A stretch of 11,272 bases of DNA from Prevotella sp. (GCA_021203915.1 JAJQAI010000162.1:1-11272), one strand, 5' to 3'. Positions 1-8,028 are shown, counted from the stretch's first letter. Notes: generated by a model from the sequence alone, not told the origin. Numbers and translations: made by a program.

Positions 1-42
1 CCGCAATTCATCCCATACCTAAAGGAATGGGCTTTCCCCGCG
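1..42. repeat. REP-like hairpin element
   Basis: An imperfect stem-loop: CCCAT (12-16) pairs with ATGGG (27-31), an A/A mismatch follows, then CC/GG closes a TAAA loop. The flanks TTCAT on the left and GGGCTTTCCCCGCG on the right resemble short palindromic intergenic repeats that I recall as common in Bacteroidales. Such elements are often compared with REP sequences mobilised by Y1 (IS200-like) transposases, but no transposase is visible here. It could also act as a terminator for a gene left of the window, since a run of T (43-48) follows the GC-rich flank. The hairpin is directly visible; the family assignment is recollection. Confidence 0.4.
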
Positions 43-232
43 TTTTTTATCGTAAGCAAATGGGGAGTTCGATTCCTATACCTACCGTACATGTTGTATC
101 TAAAAGGATAATAAGAGAACGGCTCTCATGCTAGGAAATATTTAAATGTCCCAATAGCAGCAATTGATGAATTTCTTTTATGAACTTTTGGAAATCCTTT
201 TACGAACTCATTTACGAACTCTTTTACGAACA

Positions 233-388
233 CATAGGGACATTCCCGTGAATTAAAACACCCCCAACCTTGTAAAAACATATTCACGAATCATAAATAC
301 TCAGAATATAAAGTCTTGAATATCAATACATTATCCTTGCCTCGAGAATTGAAGTGTTTTGATGATAAGGCGACTAAACGTTTAATCT
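233..388. repeat. Long direct repeat, copy A
   Basis: This copy matches 449-604 at a fixed offset of 216 bp without indels, with about 17 mismatches by eye (roughly 89% identity). A 44-bp core (269-312 versus 485-528) is identical. Mismatches cluster near 246-268 and 313-345. Read in the Lys-Glu-Phe-Val frame on the minus strand, both copies stay open for about 30 codons to the same TGA, but the differences almost all change the amino acid and no start codon precedes them, so I do not call it coding. Confidence 0.85.
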
Positions 389-448
389 CTTTTACGAACT
401 CTTTTACGAACTCTTTTACGAACTCTTTTACGAACTCTTTTACGAACT
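389..448. repeat. 12-bp minisatellite, five perfect units
   Basis: Five uninterrupted, identical copies of CTTTTACGAACT lie between the two long repeats. The cluster before copy A (about 197-232) is more divergent and the cluster after copy B (about 605-630) has only two good units. A perfect array of this kind is expected to gain and lose units by slippage, so its length probably differs among strains. Confidence 0.9.
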
Positions 449-604
449 CATAGGGACATTCCTATGAATTAGGACACCTCTAAACTTGTAAAAACATATT
501 CACGAATCATAAATACTCAGAATATAAAACCTTGGATATCAATACATTAACCTTGATTCGAGAACTGAAGTGTTTTGATGATAAGGCGGCTAAAGGTTTA
601 ATTT
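449..604. repeat. Long direct repeat, copy B
   Basis: Second copy of the ~156-bp unit described at 233-388. It is followed directly by a short 12-mer cluster and then by the 3' end of the AlbA_2-type gene. The shared 44-bp core is 485-528. Confidence 0.85.
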
Positions 605-658
605 TTTTTACGAACTCTTTTACGAACTCTTGAAATCCTTTTATGAACTTTTGGATAA

Positions 659-2098
659 TCAGATTCTTTCAAAAAAATTTTCATAATCATCATCAATTAT
701 TTTCCAATAGCCCATTTTTCGACCCCCAACACGCATTATCTTCTTTTGCTCCTGCAATTTTCTTAAATATTTTTGTACTTGACGTGACGATACATTCATT
801 TCAGTCGCCATCCTAATCGCACTTATCTGCGAATTTAATGTGATTAATTTGTATATTTGCCTACTTGCTTTTGCAAACTCTTTTCCTTCTTTTATAAATT
901 CTTCCTTCTTTTTTGTAAACTCGTTAGATTTATTAAAAGACTCATCATAGTTCATATTCCATAAAACAACATGGAACTCAGTAGCATTTGACCGGAACTC
1001 TGGGACACGGTATTTAACTATATGTTCAAATTGCTTATAAGCATTAAATATTTTTTTCATACCACTACCTCGTCGTTCAACAATCCCTAAACGACTAAAG
1101 AAATCTGCGAGCAAGGGATTACGGCGCTTTGATATTACAGCTAGAGGATTAAGATTTTGTATCAAACTGCCATCAAACATTCCTCCTGGAGAATAGACCT
1201 CTAATCTATCATCATACATATCGACATGTATTTCACTTCCCATTATCATGTAATCGCGATGGATTATAGCATTAGCTATTATTTCGGTTACAGAACGTTC
1301 GGGATAATCAGGAAGTTCCTCTCGATGGTCTGCTTCTTTCCACCATTTCTTTTTAGAATTATTCCTAATAAAAGATACAGCATCTTGCAACTGCCCAATA
1401 ACACTACCTTCTAGCTCAACATCATCTATTGCTTCTCCCAATCCACCAGTCATTGTAAGACCATTCCAACGTGTACAAAAAATACGCGATTGTCTCATTG
1501 GTGACTCATCAGCTATTAAAGCTCCAGCATTAGTCAAATTCCCATTCTCATCTATTATTCCCCACGATGCATACTCACTATCTTCAAATGAGCGCCTTAA
1601 ACGTTTATAGTGAATAGATTTTAAACGTGAGAAAGACATATTATCAAATTTATACGAAGACGGCAAGACGTCAAAAGAACTCTTAGAACCTTTAATAACG
1701 AGCCTCTTTAGTTGAATACGATCTGCCACAACAGACTCATTACCTATGCGTGTATAAGCTATTTGTTGCTTATCTCCAACATAATAATAAGGCGCATCTT
1801 CTCCTGCCTCTATATATAAAAGTATAAGAGTCTTTTCATCTACCTGCTTAAACTTGAGATTTACATTAGGAACTGGATCTATTTTAGTCTTTATGGATTC
1901 ACTTATAAATTCAGCATCGCTTTTTGCATTGCCTAGACCTATTATCTCATCTTTGTCAGTAACACCAAAAATAAGTATTCCTCCTTCCCCATTAGCAAAA
2001 GCAGAGACAGTCTTAAGCCAGTTCCTAATTTTTCCCTTCTCGACCATCTCTTTTTTCTCATAAGAAGTTGTTTCGCCAATAAGTTTATGTAAATCCAT
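659..2098 (-). CDS. AlbA_2 (Schlafen-type) / GHKL ATPase-like putative transcriptional regulator
   Basis: This 479-residue cytoplasmic protein has the layout of the Bacteroidetes 'ATP-binding protein/HTH' family. Residues ~9-125 match an AlbA_2 (Schlafen AAA_4) domain, with the signature FANGEGG at 34-40 followed by hydrophobic ILIFGV. Residues ~265-380 look like the HATPase_c_4 GHKL fold: the N-box TEIIANAIIHRDY begins near 271, SPGG is at 303-306 and RRGSGM at 342-347. Residues ~411-470 form a winged-helix-like DNA-binding end (ISAIRMATEMNVSSRQVQKYLRKL). Between them, a charged linker (~390-410) contains degenerate EFxK steps that resemble the 12-bp repeats downstream. The start at 2098 is supported by a -7 box 23 bp upstream. 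Family members are usually annotated as regulators and often lie in accessory regions; the target is unknown. It stands alone, divergent from the esterase gene. Confidence 0.85.
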   Translation of the reverse strand: MDLHKLIGETTSYEKKEMVEKGKIRNWLKTVSAFANGEGGILIFGVTDKDEIIGLGNAKSDAEFISESIKTKIDPVPNVNLKFKQVDEKTLILLYIEAGEDAPYYYVGDKQQIAYTRIGNESVVADRIQLKRLVIKGSKSSFDVLPSSYKFDNMSFSRLKSIHYKRLRRSFEDSEYASWGIIDENGNLTNAGALIADESPMRQSRIFCTRWNGLTMTGGLGEAIDDVELEGSVIGQLQDAVSFIRNNSKKKWWKEADHREELPDYPERSVTEIIANAIIHRDYMIMGSEIHVDMYDDRLEVYSPGGMFDGSLIQNLNPLAVISKRRNPLLADFFSRLGIVERRGSGMKKIFNAYKQFEHIVKYRVPEFRSNATEFHVVLWNMNYDESFNKSNEFTKKKEEFIKEGKEFAKASRQIYKLITLNSQISAIRMATEMNVSSRQVQKYLRKLQEQKKIMRVGGRKMGYWKIIDDDYENFFERI

Positions 2099-2120
2099 GA
2101 TATTTTATTTAAACTAAGAA

Positions 2121-2128
2121 CAAAGGTA
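2121..2128 (-). promoter_or_regulatory. Bacteroidetes -7 box for the AlbA_2-type gene
   Basis: On the minus strand the sequence reads TACCTTTG, an exact match to the Bacteroidetes -7 consensus TAnnTTTG, 22 nt before the ATG at 2098. I see no convincing -33 TTTG at normal spacing. The implied leader is short. Confidence 0.6.
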
Positions 2129-2181
2129 TAAAAAAACTCAGAAAAGTTGCTTAAAATTAATTAGCAAACAGTCCTTTACAA

Positions 2182-2199
2182 TCCAATATGTCCAATATG
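2182..2199. repeat. 9-bp tandem direct repeat in divergent promoter region
   Basis: TCCAATATG occurs twice in immediate succession, roughly midway between the two divergent -7 boxes. It is flanked by TCCTTTA (2172-2178) and TAAAAGGA (2203-2210), which are nearly inverted. The position suits an operator, but no protein can be assigned to it. Confidence 0.4.
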
Positions 2200-2218
2200 T
2201 CATAAAAGGATATAATTT

Positions 2219-2242
2219 AAGACTTATGGAAAACAAGACTTA
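2219..2242 (+). promoter_or_regulatory. Paired AAGACTTA direct repeats upstream of the esterase promoter
   Basis: AAGACTTA occurs at 2219-2226 and 2235-2242, a 16-bp period, ending 13 bp before the -7 box of the esterase gene. This is where an activator site would be expected. It is a pattern-based guess. Confidence 0.3.
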
Positions 2243-2255
2243 AGATAAATATTCT

Positions 2256-2263
2256 TACCTTTG
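2256..2263 (+). promoter_or_regulatory. Bacteroidetes -7 box for the SGNH esterase gene
   Basis: TACCTTTG matches TAnnTTTG exactly and lies 31 nt before the ATG at 2295. It is identical to the -7 box serving the divergent gene. No clear -33 element is visible. Confidence 0.6.
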
Positions 2264-2294
2264 TAAAGACATAATGTAACCTTATTTTTTCAAC

Positions 2295-4193
2295 ATGAGA
2301 ACTTTTAAATCTATTACACTTGGCTTGCTAGGACTCTTAATAGCTCAAGTAGCTACAGCCGTAACTGTGCATACGATTGGTGACTCCACAATGTGTGACT
2401 ATGATGAGTCCACAACAGACAAAAGAGGTTGGGGAATGATGTTCCAACAATTCTTTGATAGTACTGTCAGTATTAACAATCGTGGTAAGAGCGGTGCTAG
2501 TAGTAAGAGTTTCTACCAAGAAACAGCTTATTGGGCTTCGGTAAAGAAGCAAATCTCCTCTGGAGACTATGTAATTATTCAATTCTCTCATAACGACGAG
2601 AAGAATGATGGTATGGATGGCGATTCTGTAATAGCAAAAACAGGAGATACAAGTGTTGATTATCGCGGAACTATTCCATATAGCACTTATAAAGACTTCT
2701 TAAGAAGCTACGTAACTGAAACGCGTGAACTAGGAGCTAACCCTATTTTAGTTGCTCCAATGTGTAGGAAATATTTTACTAGTGGTACAATTAGACGCTC
2801 AGGACGCCATGATTTGGGAGATAGTTTCTCTATTCTTAATGATGATGGAACAATCAAAACTGGTCAGTCTATTCCAAGTGACGATAGAACTATGGACTAT
2901 CCATACGCAATGCAGCAGGTAGCAGAAGAAATGGGTGTACCTTTTATTGATTTAACAACTCTTTCAGCAGATTTGTTTATAGAATATGGTGAGGCGGCTT
3001 GTACGGAACTTTTGTTCTGCGCTAATGATAATACCCATCCTAACGCTCTAGGTGCAATGATGATTGCGCGCCTTGTTGCTCAAGCGATGTACGAGCAAGG
3101 TATCCTTTCTGACCATATTTTACAAAATGCTGACCTTTTGGTTAATCCAACAAGCCTTGACTTTGGAGGAATTTATACTAATCAAGCTGTCGTTAAGGAA
3201 GTTTCCGTATCTGGCTTTGACCTTAGCCCTGCAACAGGAACTCTTACAGTAAGTCTAACTGGTGGATTCTTAGTATCAACGGATAAACAAAACTATTCAG
3301 AATCCCTTGAACTTGAGTATACTGATGGCAGTCTAACATACACTACATTATACGTTCAAGCCTACACAACTGAATCAGGAGAGATTTCAGGAGTAATGAC
3401 ATTTACTAATGGCAACAATACATCAGAAATTCCTGTTTCGTGTATAGGTGTAAACCTAAGCGGTGGAGAAGAGGTTCTTCTTAATTGGGAACTGTCCAAT
3501 GATGATTCTTACGTCTTAACAGGAAAAGCTGAAGTAATCGGGGAGAGTTGGTCTGGTTTGGAAGTCGATGGTTATAGAGCCCCTAATTCTAGTGCCGTAT
3601 GGCCTGATGATTCTGGAATAGAATCTACGCAATTAACTCAACGCAACACCATAATTGGTGGTAGTTGGCCAGGTGGTGAGGTTGATGAAGTATCAACTCG
3701 CTATATACAATTTGGTATTAAAGCATCAGAAGAAACTCTATTGCATATTGATTCAATTGGTGTTTATGTTTGTGGTGCTGGTGGAAGTGGAATGCGTTGT
3801 CGCATATCCTATTCTTTAAACGAAGACTTTGGGGATGCTAAAGCAATTGCCGAGTTTGCCTCTTCGATGGTTTCAAATCAGGTTTATGAAGTATCTTCTC
3901 AGCCCGTTATTGAAGTAGAAGAAGGACAAACTATGTATCTGCGCTTCTACCCATGGTATACCACTGCTGCAACAGGGAAATATTTCTGCTTATATAATCT
4001 TACAATACATGGCATTGTAGAGCCAGTATCAGCATCTATTGGCTCTATAGGTGTTAAGGATAAAAATCTTGTAAAGGAAGTCTACTATGACCTTTATGGT
4101 ATACAAAGAGACGTTAAGCCAGAAACGGGCGTTTACATTATAAAACAAATTTATGATGATGGAAGCTCCTTGACTCGAAAAGTAGCTAAGTGA
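2295..4193 (+). CDS. Secreted SGNH/GDSL esterase, CE12 rhamnogalacturonan acetylesterase-like, with T9SS-type tail
   Basis: Residues 1-22 form a Sec signal peptide (MRTFK, then a Leu-rich core ending AVATA-like). Residues ~23-275 carry the SGNH hydrolase blocks: GDST with nucleophile Ser31, NRGKSGASSKSF (62-73), SHND (98-101) and the catalytic DxxH as Asp245/His248 in NDNTHPN. This arrangement is typical of CE12 enzymes, which remove acetyl groups from rhamnogalacturonan in pectin. Residues ~280-385 look like an Ig-like/hydin-type module (LDFGGIYTNQ) and ~395-575 like a beta-sandwich of unknown ligand. Residues ~582-632 resemble a type IX secretion sorting domain (YYDLYGIQRDV, GVYIIKQ, final KVAK), so the protein is probably surface-attached or released. 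At 632 residues it is far longer than a bare esterase. No SusC/SusD or other pectin gene is adjacent. Pectin is the best substrate guess; another acetylated or methylated glycan is possible. Confidence 0.82.
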   Translation: MRTFKSITLGLLGLLIAQVATAVTVHTIGDSTMCDYDESTTDKRGWGMMFQQFFDSTVSINNRGKSGASSKSFYQETAYWASVKKQISSGDYVIIQFSHNDEKNDGMDGDSVIAKTGDTSVDYRGTIPYSTYKDFLRSYVTETRELGANPILVAPMCRKYFTSGTIRRSGRHDLGDSFSILNDDGTIKTGQSIPSDDRTMDYPYAMQQVAEEMGVPFIDLTTLSADLFIEYGEAACTELLFCANDNTHPNALGAMMIARLVAQAMYEQGILSDHILQNADLLVNPTSLDFGGIYTNQAVVKEVSVSGFDLSPATGTLTVSLTGGFLVSTDKQNYSESLELEYTDGSLTYTTLYVQAYTTESGEISGVMTFTNGNNTSEIPVSCIGVNLSGGEEVLLNWELSNDDSYVLTGKAEVIGESWSGLEVDGYRAPNSSAVWPDDSGIESTQLTQRNTIIGGSWPGGEVDEVSTRYIQFGIKASEETLLHIDSIGVYVCGAGGSGMRCRISYSLNEDFGDAKAIAEFASSMVSNQVYEVSSQPVIEVEEGQTMYLRFYPWYTTAATGKYFCLYNLTIHGIVEPVSASIGSIGVKDKNLVKEVYYDLYGIQRDVKPETGVYIIKQIYDDGSSLTRKVAK

Positions 4194-4230
4194 TTCCCCT
4201 CAAAAATCTAATATCTCTTTTATATATAGC

Positions 4231-4269
4231 AAAGGCATCCCCCAAAAAGGGATGTCTTTGTTATTTTTA
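4231..4269 (+). terminator. Stem-loop terminator after the esterase gene (possibly bidirectional)
   Basis: AAAGGCATCCC (4231-4241) pairs with GGGATGTCTTT (4249-4259), 11 bp with one G-T pair and a 7-nt loop. GTTATTTTTAT follows on the plus strand. The stem lies between two convergent genes and its left arm begins with A residues, so it may also stop transcription arriving from the cvfB side, though that T-tract is weaker. Confidence 0.75.
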
Positions 4270-4311
4270 TCTATAAAAAGATGGATTTGGTTAATACTAG
4301 GAAAGCGAGAG

Positions 4312-5151
4312 CTAATCACCAAGCAAAATTAGACCACTATCAGTAATTTCTATAAGTCTTCGCTTATAAAGATCTCCTACGGCCTTTTTAAAAGTCTTTT
4401 TACTTACTTGGAAATTTTCGTATATCTCTTGAGCTGGGCTCTTATCCGTAATATGACAAACTCCACCATGTGATTCAAGATATTCAAGAAGTTTTTCACT
4501 GAAAGCTTCCGTCATCTTTCTTCCTGTGGGTTGAAGTGTAACATCTATCTTGCCATCATCTCTTATTAGAGATATATACCCTTTTATTTTATCTCCTACG
4601 TGAACATCTTGAAAGACTTGATTTTTGTAAACTAAACCTTGATAAGCATTATCAATAATCACCTTAAAGCCTAAATCCGTTTTCTGCCATACGAGCAAAT
4701 CCACTTCTTCATCTAAGAGATAATTAGGATAGTCCTTTCTTAAATAACGTTCCACTTTTGCTGAGGCAACAATACGAAAACTCTCTTCATCTAAATGAAC
4801 ATGAACTATATATGCCTTACCCTTCTCCATCTTTTGTTTTTGTTCACTAAAGGGACAAAACAAATCTTTCATTGGTCCCCAAAAAAGAAAAGCACCATAC
4901 TCATTGACCCACGCTACATTTAGATATGCAAAATCCCCAACTTTAGCTTTAGGCTCCTCTGTTGTTGCAACAAGCCTTTCCTGCATGTCAAGATAAAGGA
5001 AAACTTGTATCTCATCGCCTGGGGAGCACCCTTTTGGGACATAACGAGAAGGAAGAAGGACCTCACCCTCATCTCCGGCATCAAGATACAGGCCAAAGTC
5101 TACCTCTTTTATAACCTTTAAAGTGTTATATTCCCCAAGTTTTATTCTCAT
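4312..5151 (-). CDS. cvfB: CvfB/YitL-family S1 RNA-binding protein
   Basis: A 279-residue cytoplasmic protein close to the usual length of the CvfB/YitL family. Residues ~2-62 and ~65-135 are two S1-like barrels (opening MRIKLGEYNTLKVIKEVDFG, then AYLNVAWVNEYGAFLFWG). Residues ~145-210 form a third S1 unit (GLVYKNQVFQDVHVGDKIKGYI) and ~213-279 a winged-helix end (FQVSKKTFKKAVGDLYKRRLI). In Staphylococcus aureus the family affects virulence gene expression and binds RNA; the role in Bacteroidetes is not established. It is the last gene of the antiporter-lolD-cvfB operon, with its ATG 2 bp after the lolD stop, so it is probably translationally coupled. Confidence 0.85.
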   Translation of the reverse strand: MRIKLGEYNTLKVIKEVDFGLYLDAGDEGEVLLPSRYVPKGCSPGDEIQVFLYLDMQERLVATTEEPKAKVGDFAYLNVAWVNEYGAFLFWGPMKDLFCPFSEQKQKMEKGKAYIVHVHLDEESFRIVASAKVERYLRKDYPNYLLDEEVDLLVWQKTDLGFKVIIDNAYQGLVYKNQVFQDVHVGDKIKGYISLIRDDGKIDVTLQPTGRKMTEAFSEKLLEYLESHGGVCHITDKSPAQEIYENFQVSKKTFKKAVGDLYKRRLIEITDSGLILLGD

Positions 5152-5153
5152 AA

Positions 5154-5894
5154 TTACTCATCTAAAGTATTAATGGTAGAGTCCTCTAAATCTTCAGTGG
5201 TATCCTCTTGAAGAGATTCCTCTAAAAGTTGGTCTTCAACTTCTTTTTCAAGTTTTCCATCGTTCATAAAAATTGTGCGGTCGGTTAAGCGAGCTAGATT
5301 CTCATCGTGAGTAACAATGACAAATGTCTGCCCATACTTATCACGAAGATCAAAAAACAACTTGTGTAGTTCTTCTTTATTTTTGGAATCTAGGCTTCCA
5401 GAGGGCTCATCAGCTAGGATTACAGATGGGTTATTTATTAGGGCTCTAGCAACAGCCACACGTTGTTTCTCACCACCTGAGAGTTCATTGGGCTTATGCT
5501 TAGCTCTAGAGGAAAGTCCCATAAAGTCAAGTAGCTCGGTAGCCTTTTTCTTAGCTTGAGCACGTGGTACACCCAAAATAAAAGCAGGTATCATAATATT
5601 TTCTAGTGCCGTAAACTCTGGAAGTAACTGATGGAACTGAAAAACAAAGCCTATTTCTTTATTACGAAACTCTGAGATTTTCTTTCTACTAAGTTTATGA
5701 ACATTAATATCGTTTATAATAACGCTCCCACTATCAGGATTATCTAGCGTACCTATAATCTGCAATAGTGTGGTTTTTCCGGCTCCACTTGGGCCAACGA
5801 TACTTACAATCTCACCTTTGGTAATATGCAGATCTATACCCTTTAATACCTGCAAAGAACCAAAACTCTTAGTTATATTTTTAACGTAAATCAT
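5154..5894 (-). CDS. lolD: LolD-type ABC transporter ATP-binding protein
   Basis: A 246-residue ABC ATPase with every canonical motif: Walker [10 protein letters not shown] (34-42), Q-loop Gln86 inside [16 protein letters not shown], signature LSGGE (138-142), Walker B ILADEP with Asp162/Glu163, D-loop SLD, and H-loop His196. The [15 protein letters not shown] stretch is typical of LolD, the ATPase that powers extraction of lipoproteins from the inner membrane by LolCE. The related MacB/FtsE families are alternatives. Permease partners are not in the window, so they must be elsewhere. An unusual acidic tail (~208-246) extends past the normal ABC fold. The gene starts 10 bp after the antiporter stop and ends 2 bp before the next ATG. 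Confidence 0.85.
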   Translation of the reverse strand: MIYVKNITKSFGSLQVLKGIDLHITKGEIVSIVGPSGAGKTTLLQIIGTLDNPDSGSVIINDINVHKLSRKKISEFRNKEIGFVFQFHQLLPEFTALENIMIPAFILGVPRAQAKKKATELLDFMGLSSRAKHKPNELSGGEKQRVAVARALINNPSVILADEPSGSLDSKNKEELHKLFFDLRDKYGQTFVIVTHDENLARLTDRTIFMNDGKLEKEVEDQLLEESLQEDTTEDLEDSTINTLDE

Positions 5895-5904
5895 CTTTCT
5901 TTAT

Positions 5905-8028
5905 CTAAATATTTAACTTTTTTCTTATCCAAGTTACAAGTTGATGGTATGCACTTAACTGCTCTGTATGTTGCGGAGTAGCAAAGGTCATAGCCTCAGG
6001 CGAATCACCAAATTGTGATGGGAATATTATCATAAGATTCCTACCTGTAAAATAACGAGTTAGTTCATCGGGCAATCTTTCTTGAGCTAATTTATATGAA
6101 ACAGTACCTTTACGGGCTGTAACAACTACAAAAAGTTCATCCTCTTCCACCATATTGGCCAGTTTGGGAAGTTCATTCCAATGACTCATTAGAGGATAAA
6201 CAGCCCTAACATTAGGATGTCTAGCTCCAACGTACTGCTCAATGCGTTGAAGCGTATCTAATTTTGAATGAAATTCTATGTCACACTCAAGATTTTCAGC
6301 CAAACGGGATAAACGCTCAAGCAATCGATAAAAGCCAGGCTCAAACTCTGCCTTTGATGGAACAGCGACCTTTATGCGAGTTAGCGTCTCAAAAGGTTGA
6401 GCGCATTGTACCAACATTATTTGACAATTAAGCCCATTAAATAAACTTTGTATGAATTCTCCCCAAAATTTCTTAGAGATATCTTTTTTATGCATGCCCA
6501 TTATTATTTCAGAAGCCTGAAATTCTTTAAAGGCATGTTTAATACCATTGGCTATATTTGCAGCGATTCTAACCTGCGTCTGAACGAGTACGTCAGCAGA
6601 AGAAGCAACTTGCGTCATCCTCTCAAGTAAAGCTTTACCCTTTTCTTGCCCCTTAAGACGATTTTCATCATCAAATACGACATTAAGCCCCACAAGTCCT
6701 CTATTTAATCTGCCGTTTCGCATCATTATAGCTAAACTAACAAGTGTTTCAATAGTTTCAGGATACTTAATGGGAATTAATATCTTCTCATCATCAGCCT
6801 CTACCTCACCCATATCTGAAAGAAGATTTTCTTTAAGTACTATCGTCTTTGATGCGCCCTCAGTTACAAGTGAACCTATAACACAGGTAAAGAGTATCAT
6901 CATAACTACACCATTAAGCATATCGTCATTGAGTAAGTATACCCCATCTGAAACCTGCAGTTTAATACCAACCATAGCAATAGCGATAGCTCCAGCAGCA
7001 TGGGCTGCAGTAAGACCGAACATCATATGCCCATGAGAAAGTGGAAGACGCGCTGCAAATGACATGATGTAGGCCGCAATAGCCTTGCCAAAGGTTCCAA
7101 AGAACACAAAACATGAGACAATAAGTACCGTATGCCAATCGGTAAAAAGTACTCGCATATTGATTAACATTCCCACACCAATAAGAAAATATGGAATGAA
7201 TAGGGCATTACCTATAAACTCTATACGATTCATCAGTGGAGAAACATGCGGAATATATCTATTTAATACTAGTCCTGCAGCAAAAGCTCCAAGCACGCCC
7301 TCCATACCAAGCATCTCTGTAATAGCAGCACTTAAAAACATGATGGCTAGGATGAAGATATATTGCATTACAGAATCCGAATACTTGTGGATAAACCGTC
7401 TAATAAACTTAGGAACCAAGTAAAATAGTGCTGCAAAAAAGACAATGAACTTTAGTACAAATAGTATCCAAAAGCCTATACTATCACCTTTATTAAATGA
7501 GCCTACAATTGCTGCTAGAACTACAAGGGCTAGCGTAAGGGCTATCATTGAGGCTCCAACGCATAGAGTTACGCTAGAGTGCTTCTGAAGGCCATATTTG
7601 CAAACAATCGGGTAGGCAATAAGTGTATTTGAGCCCATGATACTACCTATCATAAGTGAGGAAAGTGGACTATAATCAAGGAAGTAATAACACGAAAAGG
7701 CTACAAGCAAGAATGGAATAAAAAATGTCAACGCCCCATATATAGCGACTTTCCAACCATTACTTTTAAGCCCCTGGGTATCTATCTCTAGGCCAGCAAG
7801 GAACATTATATAGTAAAGACCTACCTTACCAAATAGTTCAAAGCTACTATCGCGCTCAAGTATATTTAAACCATATTTCCCGATAAGCACACCGGCTAGG
7901 ACCATTCCGATAATATGCGGAATACGCAATTTACCCATTATTATCGGTGCGATAAGAATGATACACAACACAACGAAAAATATCAGTGTTGGATCTGTTA
8001 TGGGGAAATAATGGGAAATATTTAACAT
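5905..8028 (-). CDS. CPA2-family cation:proton antiporter with C-terminal Usp-like domains
   Basis: A 707-residue inner-membrane protein. Residues ~10-390 hold about a dozen hydrophobic helices of the Na+/H+ exchanger fold, with family stretches GMVLAGVLIGKYGLNIL, YYIMFLAGLEID and HAAGAIAIAMVGIKL. Residues ~410-545 are soluble and resemble a universal stress protein fold (RGLVGLNVVF, EIIMGMH); a second soluble region runs to the end. The absence of an obvious TrkA-N (RCK) domain sets it apart from KefB/KefC of enterics. It probably exchanges Na+ or K+ for H+, but ion choice cannot be read from sequence. It heads the operon with lolD and cvfB; a -7 box lies 62 bp upstream. Confidence 0.85.
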   Translation of the reverse strand: MLNISHYFPITDPTLIFFVVLCIILIAPIIMGKLRIPHIIGMVLAGVLIGKYGLNILERDSSFELFGKVGLYYIMFLAGLEIDTQGLKSNGWKVAIYGALTFFIPFLLVAFSCYYFLDYSPLSSLMIGSIMGSNTLIAYPIVCKYGLQKHSSVTLCVGASMIALTLALVVLAAIVGSFNKGDSIGFWILFVLKFIVFFAALFYLVPKFIRRFIHKYSDSVMQYIFILAIMFLSAAITEMLGMEGVLGAFAAGLVLNRYIPHVSPLMNRIEFIGNALFIPYFLIGVGMLINMRVLFTDWHTVLIVSCFVFFGTFGKAIAAYIMSFAARLPLSHGHMMFGLTAAHAAGAIAIAMVGIKLQVSDGVYLLNDDMLNGVVMMILFTCVIGSLVTEGASKTIVLKENLLSDMGEVEADDEKILIPIKYPETIETLVSLAIMMRNGRLNRGLVGLNVVFDDENRLKGQEKGKALLERMTQVASSADVLVQTQVRIAANIANGIKHAFKEFQASEIIMGMHKKDISKKFWGEFIQSLFNGLNCQIMLVQCAQPFETLTRIKVAVPSKAEFEPGFYRLLERLSRLAENLECDIEFHSKLDTLQRIEQYVGARHPNVRAVYPLMSHWNELPKLANMVEEDELFVVVTARKGTVSYKLAQERLPDELTRYFTGRNLMIIFPSQFGDSPEAMTFATPQHTEQLSAYHQLVTWIRKKLNI

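Larger units (their letters stand above)
175..655. repeat. Composite tandem repeat tract (12-bp minisatellite plus 156-bp unit)
   Basis: This tract fills most of the gene-free stretch 1-658. It contains three clusters of the 12-mer CTTTTACGAACT (about 197-232, 389-448 and 605-630), separated by two copies of a ~156-bp unit. The tract is bracketed by the identical 18-mer CTTTTATGAACTTTTGGA at 175-192 and 638-655. On the minus strand the 12-mer reads as the four-codon repeat Lys-Glu-Phe-Val. The tract starts 3 bp after the stop codon of the AlbA_2-type gene on its downstream side. I see no start codon that would make it a gene. Positions 43-174 hold no feature I can support. Confidence 0.85.

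Noticed and set aside
62..95. T-arm-like sequence (GGGGAGTTCGATTCCTA) suggesting a tRNA 3' end or att site
   Set aside because: The stem has a mismatch, no acceptor or anticodon arm can be drawn from the bases on its left, and there is no matching second att copy.
233..448. Minus-strand open frame of KEFV repeats followed by ~30 codons in each long repeat
   Set aside because: No start codon, a stop just upstream, and differences between copies are nearly all amino-acid changing.
175..655. CRISPR array
   Set aside because: Repeat and spacer sizes do not fit, the 'spacers' are copies of each other, and there are no cas genes.
2337..2591. Opposite-strand ORF inside the esterase gene, and similar shadow frames within asd, lolD and the antiporter
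   Set aside because: They lie fully inside genes with strong family motifs and show no motif, promoter or spacing of their own.
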